Counted from the first letter of the stretch, positions 36,721 through 45,230 are shown. The stretch is 64,000 nt of DNA from Myxococcales bacterium (GCA_016706545.1 JADJJK010000023.1:62001-126000), one strand, 5' to 3'. Program-made: numbers and translations. Notes: generated by a model from the letters alone, not told the origin.

Positions 36721-37019
36721 GAAGGGACGGCGCGCCTCACCACACCGCCGCACAGCCCCCGCTGTTTTCAGAACCCTGAGTTTCTTTTGTTTTTGTACCA
36801 GAACCCAGAACCCGGAACGGATCGCCAAGGGATCGATAGGTGTAAGTGCGTGCGCGGTGGGTGGGTCAAGCACGGTGGTTGGGTCAAGCGCGGTGGTTGG
36901 TCAAGCACGGTGGGTGGGTGAGCACGGTGGTCGGGTCACGCACCGCGGTGGAGGACAGGCTCGGGTCACGAGGTGTCGCGAAACCCCCGAGGAAACGTGG
37001 CGTACCTGAGAGGCGGCAG

Positions 37020-37170
37020 TGATCCAAGTCGCAGCGCGTTTCCGCGGAAGCCCCGGGGCTGTGGACGGAGGCGCGGGCGGGTCCCAAGACTCGCCCCTAC
37101 GACAACCGCGCCGGTCGAGCCCTTTGGAGAGGCGCAGGAGGGCCCGATGCAGCAGGCGTACCTGAGAGGG
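37020..37170 (+). repeat. dispersed repeat block, copy B, with embedded palindrome
   Basis: It begins TGATCCAAGTCGCAGCGCG. The third palindromic element (37075-37097, imperfect arms GGGCGGGTC/GACTCGCCC) sits where copies A and C have a short GTGTCGGG segment. It ends in GGCGCAGGAGGGCCCGATGC like copy A. Confidence 0.7.
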
Positions 37171-37176
37171 CGGCGG

Positions 37177-37336
37177 TGATCCAAGTCGCAGCGCGTCTCC
37201 GCGGAAGCCTCGGGGCTGTGGACGGTGTCGGGCCATGGACAACCGCGCCCATCGAGCTGGACAGGCGTGATGCGCGCAAGCGCCGCGGTTGACCAAGTCG
37301 CGGCGCGTCTCCGCGGGAAGCCCAGCGCAGCAGCGG
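37177..37336 (+). repeat. dispersed repeat block, copy C, plus partial copy D at 37289
   Basis: It starts 157 bp after copy B with TGATCCAAGTCGCAGCGCG. A partial copy D (GACCAAGTCGCGGCGCG, then CTCCGCGGGAAGCC) is nested from 37289 to about 37325. The near-tandem spacing suggests local duplication. Confidence 0.7.
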
Positions 37337-37351
37337 CGCGCAGCAGCCTGG

Positions 37352-38176
37352 CTACTGTGGGGACCGGGCGTGCAGGATTCGCAGGCGACGGTGGATGCGG
37401 TCGAGTGTACGGAGGAGGCCACGGTATCCGCGCTCCCCGGGCAGCGCTCGGCGTTGGTCGGGCTCGTCTGCGATGTCGGGCTCGTCTGCGACGTCGGGCT
37501 CGTCGTCAACGTCGGGCTCGTCTGCGGCGTCGTGCTCGTCTGTGGGCTCGTCTTCGACGTCGGGCTCGTCGCACGGGGCCCGCAGGGCCTCTCGCGGCAT
37601 CTCCTGGCGCAGGGCGCGCAAGGCCTCGCGCTGGGCCTGCCGGGTCTCGTGCGCCAGCGTGCGCAAGGCCTCCTGGGCTTCCGCCTCGGCCTCGCGTAGG
37701 GTCTCGGTGGCCTCGGCTTCCGCCTCCTTCATCGCCTCGCGCAGCTCTTCTTGGGCCTCGCGCAGCGCCTCCCGAACGTCGTCGGCGCTGCCGTGGGCTG
37801 CGCGCAGCGCCTCCTGGTGGGCCTCGCGCAGCGCCAATGCAGCGGCGCGCTGCGCCTCCCGGGCGGCCTCGCTGGGATCTTGCCGGCCCGGGCGGCGGTG
37901 CCTCGTATCCAGGACCCGCGCCCGCGCCTCCCGCGCGGCGTCGCGCAGGAGCCAGAGCGGAACCGCGGTCATCTCATGCTCGGCTTCGTCGGCCTCGTCT
38001 GTCTCCGCTTCGTCGTCGTCGTCGTCCGCGTCGTCGTCGTCCGCCTCATCGGCATCGATGTCGATGTCGACATCGAGCTGGAACACCGCGTCGTGGTCCA
38101 GCGTCTCCGACGCCGCCGGAGTGGCGCTGACAAGCGAGGCGCCCAGCATGGATGCAAGCACGAGAGGAGTCTTCAT
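37352..38176 (-). CDS. exported acidic protein with Asp-rich tract and helical Arg/Glu/Ala repeats
   Basis: 274 residues, not recognised. A signal peptide (MKTPLVLASMLGASLVSATPAAS) is followed by an Asp/Glu tract (about residues 35-67: DVDIDIDADEADDDDAD and onward). Next comes about 130 residues of charged helical repeats (REAQEELREAMKEAEAEATE and similar), a DEPD/ADEP repeat segment (about 205-240) and a basic tail (RTLDRIHRRLRILH). It could bind metal ions or basic surfaces in the periplasm or outside. Its low complexity limits homology inference. It lies beside the repeat region. Confidence 0.6.
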   Translation of the reverse strand: MKTPLVLASMLGASLVSATPAASETLDHDAVFQLDVDIDIDADEADDDDADDDDDEAETDEADEAEHEMTAVPLWLLRDAAREARARVLDTRHRRPGRQDPSEAAREAQRAAALALREAHQEALRAAHGSADDVREALREAQEELREAMKEAEAEATETLREAEAEAQEALRTLAHETRQAQREALRALRQEMPREALRAPCDEPDVEDEPTDEHDAADEPDVDDEPDVADEPDIADEPDQRRALPGERGYRGLLRTLDRIHRRLRILHARSPQ

Positions 38177-38254
38177 GCTGTCCTGGAGCCGTGATCCAGG
38201 GGCCCGGTTGACAGTGACCGCGTCCGGGCGCTGTTTTCAGGCCGGCGGGCTGCG

Positions 38255-39031
38255 TCAATCCACGAGCTTGAGGTGACTGCCGCGCTTGGGCCTTGGCTGC
38301 TCTTGCTGCGGGCCGCCGCCTTCGCCCTCCGCTTCTCCCGCGGCGTCCTCGGTCTCATCCGCAGGGGCGAGCAAGACATCGCCGGGCACGTCCTCTGGCC
38401 ACACGGTGCCACGCTCTTCACCCTCCACCATGGCCGCGTACATCGCCGCCCAGGGGATCTTGCACAGGAACGGCACGCCGCCAAACGTCAGCGTTCCGGA
38501 GATGCGGGAGTCGTCCACGGTGAGATCCGCGATGGAGGGCGTGAGCCCATAGCCAAAGCGCAGCACCAGCCGGGCGTTGCCGCGCAGGTGTTCAGGCAGC
38601 TCCACGCCCGGGTGGCGGGCGTCCAGGTGCAGGAGCACCGGGCCTCGCTCCAGCAAGGCCTCCACGGCGCGCCGCTTGTTGGGGCCATCAGACTCCTCAT
38701 CGCGCAGGCTCTCGGCGGGCGAGATCTCGGCCGACGGCTTGCCCACCAGCGCGACGAACGCGGTCTCTTCCAGGATCCCGGCGTCCACCGCATCGCGGAG
38801 GATGCCCTCGGGCCGATCTCCAGCGGCGGCGCCCACCCGCTCGACGGTGCGCTCGCAGCGCGCCGCGTGCTTGAGCAACGCGCCGTGGGCCGCCAGGGCG
38901 CCGAGCTCGCCGGCGCGCCATTGCGCCAGCGCGCGGTCGACTTCGATCAACGAGCTCGAGATCCGGAGCTCGATCAGGGCGGTGACCACCGACTGCAAAC
39001 GGGCCATGGTTCTGGGGTCACGCTCGAGCAT
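38255..39031 (-). CDS. SspB-like ClpXP adaptor domain protein
   Basis: 258 residues. Residues 121-220 match the SspB fold: VLLHLDARHPGVELPEHLRGNARLVLRFG order, then the strand ISGTLTFGGVPFLCKIPWAAMYA, which resembles the SspB FGGVPREVSVPLAAV-type segment. An acidic flexible linker (DETEDAAGEAEGEGGG) follows, and a C-terminal SHLKLVD that resembles the ClpX-binding tail of SspB. The N-terminal 120 residues are an extra helical domain. SspB delivers ssrA-tagged proteins to ClpXP. The start may be ATG 39007 instead of 39031. Confidence 0.75.
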   Translation of the reverse strand: MLERDPRTMARLQSVVTALIELRISSSLIEVDRALAQWRAGELGALAAHGALLKHAARCERTVERVGAAAGDRPEGILRDAVDAGILEETAFVALVGKPSAEISPAESLRDEESDGPNKRRAVEALLERGPVLLHLDARHPGVELPEHLRGNARLVLRFGYGLTPSIADLTVDDSRISGTLTFGGVPFLCKIPWAAMYAAMVEGEERGTVWPEDVPGDVLLAPADETEDAAGEAEGEGGGPQQEQPRPKRGSHLKLVD

Positions 39032-39163
39032 CAGCGCACGATATCGATGGAAGACGCGGGGTCAAGAGGGAAAGCGGTGCAAGTGCGTGACCGCCCGCGC
39101 GCCCGCGCGCCGGCCTCAGCGCACGACGGCCTCAGCGCACGACGGCCTCAGCGACCGACGGCC

Positions 39164-39562
39164 TCAGCGCAGCGGTGGACGGAGGAGGCGCACGCCGCAG
39201 GACGCAGGCGCGCCTGGGCACGGGGCTGCCAGCTTCTCCAGCTCCAGCGTGATGGCCACGGCTGGATAGACCTTGTGGAGCTCGCGGATCATCGCGCCAG
39301 CGAGCGCCTCCAGCAGCTTGTACGTGGACTTGGTGCCAAGCCTCACGATGATCTCGCTGACCTTCCAGTAGTCCACCGTGTGCCCCAGCCGATCGCTGGA
39401 AGCCGCCTTGGCGAGCGGCACCTCCAGGGTGACGCTGACCCGAAACCTGCGAGTGCCTCGCCGCTCTGCCGCCGTGTGCCCGTGGTTGCCCTCGAACTCG
39501 AGGCCGCGCACGAACACGCAATCAGCGCTTCGACTCTGGGCGGTGGCAGGCTCGGTCCGCAT
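39164..39562 (-). CDS. folB: dihydroneopterin aldolase
   Basis: 132 residues. The T-fold signature FVRGLEFEGNHGHTAAERRGTRRF is in order, followed by VSVTLEVPL, DRLGHTVDYWKVSEIIV and TYKLLEALAGAMI, where Lys in the STYKLLEALA segment is expected at the active site. The enzyme converts 7,8-dihydroneopterin to the hydroxymethyl pterin of folate synthesis. The C-terminus is slightly extended and Pro-rich. It is 33 bp after the def stop, probably in one operon. Confidence 0.85.
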   Translation of the reverse strand: MRTEPATAQSRSADCVFVRGLEFEGNHGHTAAERRGTRRFRVSVTLEVPLAKAASSDRLGHTVDYWKVSEIIVRLGTKSTYKLLEALAGAMIRELHKVYPAVAITLELEKLAAPCPGAPASCGVRLLRPPLR

Positions 39563-39595
39563 GTCGTGGCTCGCTCGAAGAACTCCTCGACGGAG

Positions 39596-40129
39596 CTAAA
39601 CTGCTTCCTCGGCGGCGTCTTCTCGCTGGCGGCGCTGCAGCTTCTTCTTGATCATCTGGCGCTTGAGGGGACCTGCGAAGTCCACCAGGAGCTTGCCGCT
39701 GAGGTGATCGTACTCGTGCAGGAGGCAGCGGGCCAGCAGCCCCTCGCCCTCGAGCTCGAAGGTGTTGCCCTCCAGATCCAGGGCGCGGACCTTGGCGCGC
39801 AGCGGCCGATCTACCTTGATGTAGATCTCGGGAAAGGACAGACAGCCCTCCTCGGTCTCCTCGGTCTCCTCGGAGGTCCACAGCACCTCGGGGTTGATGA
39901 ACGCCACCGGGAGCTCGTTCTCGCCGCGGCCGGCGAGCTTGGCCTCGACGAGGAACATGGCGGTGGGATCCCCGAGCTGGAGCGCCGCGATGCCAAGCCC
40001 GTTCTCGGCGAACATCGTGTCGGTCAAATCTTGATACAGAGCCCTGACCGCGTCGTCGATGCGCTCGACTTTGCGGATGGGCTCACGGAGACGTGGATCA
40101 GGCCAGATGACGACGGGGCGGACCGCCAT
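39596..40129 (-). CDS. def: peptide deformylase
   Basis: 177 residues. The three motifs are GLGIAALQ (44-51), EGCLSFP (94-100) and HEYDH (138-142). The metal ligands are Cys96, His138 and His142, with Glu139 catalytic. It removes the formyl group from nascent N-termini. A short SEETEETEE insert lies just before motif 2. It is divergent from ribA across a 244-bp gap. Confidence 0.94.
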   Translation of the reverse strand: MAVRPVVIWPDPRLREPIRKVERIDDAVRALYQDLTDTMFAENGLGIAALQLGDPTAMFLVEAKLAGRGENELPVAFINPEVLWTSEETEETEEGCLSFPEIYIKVDRPLRAKVRALDLEGNTFELEGEGLLARCLLHEYDHLSGKLLVDFAGPLKRQMIKKKLQRRQREDAAEEAV

Positions 40130-40332
40130 GTTGGCACCTTACGAGCCGGGGGAGATCCTGTCAAATGCCGAAATGCCCAGCGTGCAAGTGGGTGGCTCGG
40201 AGGTGGCGCTGGGCGATTCACGCCACTTGTCCATTGTGGGATGCCACGGGATCTCTCCCGCGCTCGGGATCCCGACGGCCGGGCCTCGTGGCAGGTGTTT
40301 GGCGCGCCCGTCAGGAGGGCCAGGGCGAGTCA

Positions 40333-40360
40333 TTGACAACGCAGGGAACCGAGGCATACA
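40333..40360 (+). promoter_or_regulatory. probable ribA-mrp promoter
   Basis: Perfect TTGACA at 40333-40338 with CATACA at 40355-40360 (16-bp spacer) as a weak -10. The ATG at 40374 would leave a very short leader. No FMN-riboswitch sequence was seen in the divergent gap. Confidence 0.4.
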
Positions 40361-40373
40361 TCCCAGCTAGCTC

Positions 40374-40991
40374 ATGTCCGTTCGCAGGTACTCCGAGGCT
40401 CGACTGCCCACTGACCACGGCGAGTTTCGCCTCGTCATCTACCGCACCGGAGAGGCGGCGGGCTCGGGCGCCTCGGCGGTGGGGATGGGCGCGGAAGAGC
40501 ACGTGGCCATGGTGATGGGCGACATCTCCGGCGGGCAGGACATCCTGTGTCGGGTCCACTCCTCTTGCTTCACCGGCGAGGTGCTGGGCAGCCTGCGCTG
40601 CGATTGCCGCGCCCAGCTCGATGAGGCGATGGCCAAGATCGCGGAGGTTGGCCGGGGCGTCATCGTGTACCTGGTGCAAGAAGGGCGCGGCATTGGCCTC
40701 GGCAACAAGGTGCGGGCCTACGATCTGCAGGATCGCGGCGCCGACACCGTGGACGCCAACCTGCAGCTCGGCTTTGATGCGGACCTGCGCAGCTACGACC
40801 TGGCCGCCGCGATGCTGCGCGACCTGGACGTGGCGTCGGTGCGGCTCCTGACCAACAACCCCAAGAAGCTCGAAGGACTGCGCCAGGCCGGCACGGTCGT
40901 CGTGGGACATGAACGGCACTGGGTGGAGTCCTCGGCACATAGCGAGGCCTACCTGGCCGTGAAACGAAAGAAGCTTGGACACATCTCATGA
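40374..40991 (+). CDS. ribA: GTP cyclohydrolase II
   Basis: 205 residues. The zinc site is Cys65, Cys76 and Cys78 in RVHSSCFTGEVLGSLRCDC. YLVQEGRGIGLGNKVRAY and DLRSYDLAAAMLRDL follow as in RibA, with the late LLTNNPKKLEGL motif. It opens GTP to start riboflavin synthesis. It is the single-domain form, without the DHBP synthase fusion. Its stop overlaps the next start by 4 bp (ATGA). Confidence 0.93.
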   Translation: MSVRRYSEARLPTDHGEFRLVIYRTGEAAGSGASAVGMGAEEHVAMVMGDISGGQDILCRVHSSCFTGEVLGSLRCDCRAQLDEAMAKIAEVGRGVIVYLVQEGRGIGLGNKVRAYDLQDRGADTVDANLQLGFDADLRSYDLAAAMLRDLDVASVRLLTNNPKKLEGLRQAGTVVVGHERHWVESSAHSEAYLAVKRKKLGHIS

Positions 40992-42079
40992 GCATCACGG
41001 AGCCCAAGATCAAGGACGCCCTGCAGTCGGTCATCGATCCGATGCTGGACGCCGATATCGTCACGTATCGCATCTACGCAGGCGCCGAGGTGCTGGGCAG
41101 CGAGGTGCTGGTCAAGCTGGAGATCCCGACTCCGGCGTATCCGCAGACCGCGCGGCGCGAGCTGGAGAAGCGCGTGGTGGAGAAGGTCAAGGCGCTCGGC
41201 GCGAGCAAGGTGACGGTGGTGGCCAAGGTGGTCACCGCGTACCAGCCAGCGCCGTCGGACAAGGCGATCTTGAAGGGGCCCAAGAACGTGATCGCGGTGG
41301 CGGCGGGCAAGGGCGGCGTCGGCAAGTCCACCGTGGCCGTCAACCTGGCGCTGGCGCTCTCGCACCATGGGGCCAAGGTGGGGCTGCTCGACGCCGACGT
41401 GTTTGGGCCGTCCATCCCCACCATGCTGGGCGCGCCGCAGGTGCCGCCGCAGGCCAGCGCGGACTCACGCATCGTGCCGGCCATTCACCATGGGCTCCAG
41501 GTCATCTCGGTCGGGTTCTTCGTGGACAAGCAGGAGGCCGTGGTGTGGCGCGGCCCGATGGTGCATCGCCTGCTGCAGCAGTTCCTCGGCGACGTGGATT
41601 GGGGCGAGCTGGACTACCTGATCTGTGATCTGCCTCCGGGGACGGGCGATGTTCAGCTCTCGCTGTCGCAGCTCATCCCCATCGCCGGCGCGGTGATGGT
41701 GACCACCCCGCAAGAGATCTCCATCATCGATGTGGTCAAGGGCATCGCGATGTTCGAGAAGGTCGAGATCCCCATCCTGGGCATCGTCGAGAACATGTCC
41801 TATTACGTGTGCCCGTCGTGTGGGCACCACGACGAGATCTTCAGCCACGGCGGCGGCAAGCGGCTGGCGCAGGAGATCGGCGCGCAGTTCTTTGGCGAGA
41901 TCCCCATCGACACCCGCATCCGCTTTGGCGGGGACGCTGGCGTGCCAGTGGTGGTGGCGGCTCCGGACTCCGAGAACGCCAAGCGCTTCCTGGATCTGGC
42001 GGTGGCGGTGGCCACCAAGGTCGCGCGCAACGTGCTCTCCAAGCCCAAGCGGTCGCCGCGACTCGCGGTCATCAAGTAG
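40988..42079 (+). CDS. Mrp/ApbC-type Fe-S cluster carrier ATPase
   Basis: 363 residues. The N-terminal MIP18/DUF59-like domain (residues 1-90) is followed by a deviant Walker A GKGGVGKST (107-115), VGLLDADVFGPSIP, DLPPGTGDVQLSL and the cluster-binding pair Cys275-x2-Cys278 in YVCPSCGHH. Dimeric Mrp/NBP35 proteins carry [4Fe-4S] clusters to target enzymes. It is translationally coupled to ribA, which is unusual but may simply be a housekeeping grouping. Confidence 0.93.
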   Translation: MSITEPKIKDALQSVIDPMLDADIVTYRIYAGAEVLGSEVLVKLEIPTPAYPQTARRELEKRVVEKVKALGASKVTVVAKVVTAYQPAPSDKAILKGPKNVIAVAAGKGGVGKSTVAVNLALALSHHGAKVGLLDADVFGPSIPTMLGAPQVPPQASADSRIVPAIHHGLQVISVGFFVDKQEAVVWRGPMVHRLLQQFLGDVDWGELDYLICDLPPGTGDVQLSLSQLIPIAGAVMVTTPQEISIIDVVKGIAMFEKVEIPILGIVENMSYYVCPSCGHHDEIFSHGGGKRLAQEIGAQFFGEIPIDTRIRFGGDAGVPVVVAAPDSENAKRFLDLAVAVATKVARNVLSKPKRSPRLAVIK

Positions 42080-42088
42080 GCGCGGGGC

Positions 42089-42142
42089 GGCCCTTCGCGG
42101 GCCTCGACGGCAGGCCTCGCTCGTCGGCCGATGGCTCGGCCG
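42089..42142. terminator. two hairpins between convergent genes
   Basis: A GGCCC/GGGCC stem (42089-42103) is followed by a perfect 7-bp CGGCCGA/TCGGCCG stem with a TGGC loop (42125-42142), in the 67-bp gap between the convergent mrp and DUF507 ends. No T-tract. Probably a bidirectional terminator. Confidence 0.5.
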
Positions 42143-42146
42143 GTGC

Positions 42147-42662
42147 TCAGTCCTTGACGCCGTGCTTCTGCTTGATCTGCTCGAGCACCTTGCCGTATTC
42201 GACCTCCCACGCCGAGGTGCCCTCTTCGAGGTTCTTGATGCGGTCGCGGACCTCTTGATCGATGGCTTCGTCGACCATCATGTGCTTGCGCGTGATGTCC
42301 TTGATCTTGCGCCGCATGGTCACGTCGTCCGCGAACACTTCCTCGATGTGGCGCGACTGCATGAAGGCCTCCAGCATCTGGTTGCAGATCCAGGTGATGC
42401 CTTCTTCGCCCAGGCCGAAGTCCTTCTGCTCGGCGAGCTGGCGCTTGGTGCGGCCCAGGTGGGCGTACGGCAGGCCGCGGATCTCCAGGATGTCCTTGGC
42501 CCGCTCGGTGAGCTCTTTGTCCACGCGGATGTACTCTTTGAGGACCGAAGCAGCGTCGAGCTGGGCCTCTTTGCCGTCGCTGACCTCGATGTCTCCATCC
42601 GAGCTCAGCTTGGCGATGATCTCGGCCGCGATGGTATCGACCTTGCCTGGGTAGAGTCTCAT
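42147..42662 (-). CDS. DUF507 family protein
   Basis: 171 residues from ATG 42662. It is highly helical: MRLYPGKVDTIAAEIIAKLSS at the start, and an acidic middle with TRKHMMVDEAIDQEVRDRIKNLEEGT. The length and N-terminal motif match DUF507, which is widespread in Deltaproteobacteria-like lineages with unknown function. No catalytic motif or membrane segment. It is monocistronic by layout. Confidence 0.8.
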   Translation of the reverse strand: MRLYPGKVDTIAAEIIAKLSSDGDIEVSDGKEAQLDAASVLKEYIRVDKELTERAKDILEIRGLPYAHLGRTKRQLAEQKDFGLGEEGITWICNQMLEAFMQSRHIEEVFADDVTMRRKIKDITRKHMMVDEAIDQEVRDRIKNLEEGTSAWEVEYGKVLEQIKQKHGVKD

Positions 42663-42805
42663 TTTTGACGCACTCTAGGGGTCAAAGCAGCAGAGCGCAA
42701 GCGCGTAAGGCAGCCCATGGACTGAAAAAATCGTCGAGAACCGGGGCGTTGTGCGCGCCGGGGGACGCCTGGTCCAGGGCGCGTTTTCGCGGCGCGTTCT
42801 CGCGC

Positions 42806-43210
42806 TCAGTCATCGCCGCGAACCAGGCGCGCCACCAGCGGCTGGTCCGCGGGCAGGATGTCGAAGGCGGGCAGCCCGGCGGCGGTGGTCCACTCGACCG
42901 CCGCGACCTCGAGCGGTCGCGCCACGCCGGCCACGATCCTGCACGGATACACCAGCATGAGGAGGTCAAACTCCGGGTAGGCGACGAACAAGACGTCCCA
43001 GATCCGGCCCAGCTCGACGGTGACCCCGATCTCCTCGGCCAGCTCCCGGGCCAGCGCCACCTCCGGGGACTCGCCCGGCTCGATCTTGCCGCCGGGGAAC
43101 TCCCAGAAGTTTGGCAGGCTCTGATCGGGGCGGCGGCGGGTCAGCAGGATGCGCTGCTGGTCATCGCGGATGAGGCCGGCGACGACCAGCTTGCGGGGGC
43201 GAGACGACAT
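42806..43210 (-). CDS. NUDIX hydrolase, MutT/8-oxo-dGTP diphosphatase-like
   Basis: 134 residues from ATG 43210. The Nudix box (residues 41-63) is complete: GKIEPGE, then REL, AEEIGV, with the catalytic Arg-Glu and Glu-Glu pairs. It is preceded by NFWEFPGG as in MutT. It probably sanitises oxidised nucleotides; other diphosphates are possible. A frame 10 codons longer begins at 43240, but 43210 matches the family. It is divergent from the pseudokinase gene with 63 bp between starts. Confidence 0.9.
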   Translation of the reverse strand: MSSRPRKLVVAGLIRDDQQRILLTRRRPDQSLPNFWEFPGGKIEPGESPEVALARELAEEIGVTVELGRIWDVLFVAYPEFDLLMLVYPCRIVAGVARPLEVAAVEWTTAAGLPAFDILPADQPLVARLVRGDD

Positions 43211-43273
43211 GCGCGCAGTATGCCTCGCTCGGTGGCCCACGTGATGACGCGACTGCGTTATGCTGGCAGGCCC

Positions 43274-44806
43274 ATGGAAGGTCGCGCCAAGGTCACCAAG
43301 GAAGTCCTTTGCGAAGAGGCACGCTTCATCCTGGCCAACGTGATGGCCGAGGCGCGATACGGTCGGCAGAACCGCTATGACGACATCCGTCGCGTCTGCG
43401 AAGGCGCGGTGTCGATCCCGTTCTCCGAGTACATCGGGTTCCTGGAGAAGTCGGGCTATCTGCGCCAGGAGCGCGGCGGCGAGAACCTGGAGGTCACGGC
43501 CGAAGGCGAGTCCGTGGTCAGCGGCGGCAACCTGACGGAGTTCACCGAGCGCGCGGTGAACTACTTCAAGAAGCTGCGGACCTCACGTGGCCCTGGCGCC
43601 ACCGATGGCCTCCCGACCGGGCCGCACGTGCCGCTGCCGCCGCCGGTGATGCCGACCTCGCCAGCGCCGCCGCCAGCGAGCAGCCTCGCCTCTGCTGCCG
43701 CCGCCGGTGAGCGCACGGTCACGGTGGCGACCACGCCACGTGAGGGCAGCGGCGCGCACGCGATGCCCAGGCGCGACGCCAAGGCGCACAGCTCGGGCGG
43801 GCGCTCGTCCGCGGTCGCTGGCGGCGAGATCCTGGAGATCGAGCCCGAGCGCTACGAGAAGCTCGCGCTCATCGGCTCCGGAGGCATTGGCACCGTGTTC
43901 CGCGCGCGGCAGGTGGCGCTGGGACGCGAGGTGGCGCTCAAGGAGATCCGCGAGCTCTTCGGCTTCTTCAGCGACGAGCAGCGGGTGGAGATCGTGCGTC
44001 GCTTTGGCGAGGTGGTGAAGGCGTGGGCCCAGCTCGCCCACGCCAACATCTTGCCGGTGCATGACGTGGCGCTCGATCTGGAGTTCCCCTTCGTCATCAC
44101 GGAGCTGGCGCCCAACGGCTCGGTGCGCAGGTTGATCCAGGACGCCGAAGAGATCCCGGTGGAGGTGGTGTTTCGCTACCTCCTGCAGGCGCTCTATGGC
44201 CTGCGCGCGGCGCACACCCAGGAGCTCCACCACCGCGGGCTCAAGCCCGAGCAGCTCCTGATCGACGCATACGGCAACATCAAGGTCGCCGATTTTGGCT
44301 TCTCGCGCATCGTCGAGCGCGACCAGGCGGTGATCCGGCAGATCTACGTCGGCATGGGCAACGTCGCGTACATGGCGCCGGAGCTGTACACCGATCCGGG
44401 GAGCGCCAGCGTGCAGGGCGATATCTATGCGCTAGGCATCATTTTCTACGAGATGTTGACCCGCAAGCTGCCGGGCCGGCGCTCGCCGATGCCGTCCCAG
44501 ATCATCACCGAGCTGCCGCCGGCGGTGGATGACATCTTCGACAAGATGACGCGCGATTCGCGGGCCGAGCGCTACGCCACCGTGGATGACATCCTGGCGG
44601 ACCTGGATCGGATCGAGGGGCTCGACTCGCTGTGGGCGCGACCGCGGCACGGCGCCGACGAGAATCCGCTCGCGGCCATCAAGTTCAAGGCCGGCATGGA
44701 GGAGCCGCCGGCGGGGACCCCGCTGGAGGGCGACGACGATCCAGAGCGGCGCTCCAGCACGCACCGCCCGTACTCCTATCAGCGGCGCAACGCCAAGAAG
44801 CCTTAG
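43274..44806 (+). CDS. predicted Ser/Thr pseudokinase with N-terminal winged-helix-like domain
   Basis: 510 residues from ATG 43274. Residues 1-105 are a helical domain that could be a winged helix (FSEYIGFLEKSGYLRQERGG, then ENLEVTAEGESVV). A Pro/Ala/Ser linker follows to about 185. The kinase-like domain keeps GSGGIGTV (201-208), Lys223, DFG (340-342) and APE (368-370). Its catalytic loop reads HHRGLKPEQL, so the catalytic Asp is Gly322 and the metal-binding Asn is Gln327. Both are essential in active kinases, so it is probably a nucleotide-binding regulator or scaffold. No transmembrane helix. Confidence 0.85.
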   Translation: MEGRAKVTKEVLCEEARFILANVMAEARYGRQNRYDDIRRVCEGAVSIPFSEYIGFLEKSGYLRQERGGENLEVTAEGESVVSGGNLTEFTERAVNYFKKLRTSRGPGATDGLPTGPHVPLPPPVMPTSPAPPPASSLASAAAAGERTVTVATTPREGSGAHAMPRRDAKAHSSGGRSSAVAGGEILEIEPERYEKLALIGSGGIGTVFRARQVALGREVALKEIRELFGFFSDEQRVEIVRRFGEVVKAWAQLAHANILPVHDVALDLEFPFVITELAPNGSVRRLIQDAEEIPVEVVFRYLLQALYGLRAAHTQELHHRGLKPEQLLIDAYGNIKVADFGFSRIVERDQAVIRQIYVGMGNVAYMAPELYTDPGSASVQGDIYALGIIFYEMLTRKLPGRRSPMPSQIITELPPAVDDIFDKMTRDSRAERYATVDDILADLDRIEGLDSLWARPRHGADENPLAAIKFKAGMEEPPAGTPLEGDDDPERRSSTHRPYSYQRRNAKKP

Positions 44807-44831
44807 CAGCGACGGCGCGCGCGGCTTGGTC

Positions 44832-44857
44832 CGCCTCGCGCCCGACGCCGCGAGGCG
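44832..44857. terminator. terminator-like hairpin between convergent genes
   Basis: 9-bp perfect stem CGCCTCGCG/CGCGAGGCG with an 8-nt CCCGACGC loop, in the 56-bp gap between the pseudokinase stop and the convergent cytochrome operon. No T-tract. Confidence 0.55.
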
Positions 44858-44862
44858 CCCGC

Positions 44863-45230
44863 TCAGAACGGCCACAGGTTCCAGGTGTAGTACCAGCCGG
44901 TGAGCACGAACCCGTCACCGCCCAGGCGGCCAGGAGCCGCAACACCGGGGCAGGCAGCGGCCGCCGCCACAGCCGGCCAAAGGCGGCGCCCAGCGCGGCG
45001 CCAGCGACCGCGCCGCAGGCGCCCCACAGCAGCAGGCCGAAGTAGACGATGGTGGGGGCGTGGTCCTTGGGGTCGAAGGTCCACCGGCGCTCGAGCGGCA
45101 GGTACGTGAGGATCGGGGCCTGCGCCCAGGCCGGCAGCCAGTACGCGAACGCGCCGCCGAGGATCGCGAGGCAGGTCACCACATAGGCTCGCTGCCAGCG
45201 CGGCAGGCCGCCAGGCGTGTCGGCCGTCAT
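44863..45230 (-). CDS. small inner-membrane protein of the porin-cytochrome operon, frameshift near 44911
   Basis: About 122 residues once a missing base in the GGG at 44911-44913 (CCC on the plus strand) is assumed. It starts MTADTPGGLPRWQRAYVV, with three hydrophobic helices (VVTCLAILGGAFAYWLPAW, IVYFGLLLWGACGAVAGAALGAAFG, and LRLLAAWAVTG joined to FVLTGWYYTWNLWPF). The original frame runs on into Arg/Ser/Gly nonsense, while the C-terminal part fits another frame. ATG 45230 overlaps the upstream cytochrome stop (ATGA). It is probably the last gene of the operon. Its function is unknown. Confidence 0.65.

Larger units (their letters stand above)
36248..37351. other. non-coding accessory region rich in repeats
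   Basis: About 1.1 kb with no gene. It carries copies of a shared block at 36553, 37020, 37177 and (partial) 37289, a palindromic element at 37075, and a GGTGGTTGGGTCAAGC-type short repeat at 36860-36920. Open frames here are short and of filler composition. Confidence 0.6.

Noticed and set aside
36248..37351. CRISPR-like spacing of the 157-bp repeat copies
   Set aside because: Copies are too long and divergent, and the intervals are not spacer-like.
38273..40336. 687-codon plus-strand open frame
   Set aside because: Shadow of the minus-strand SspB-like, folB and def genes.
40130..40373. possible FMN riboswitch before ribA
   Set aside because: None of the conserved RFN-element blocks were seen in the gap.
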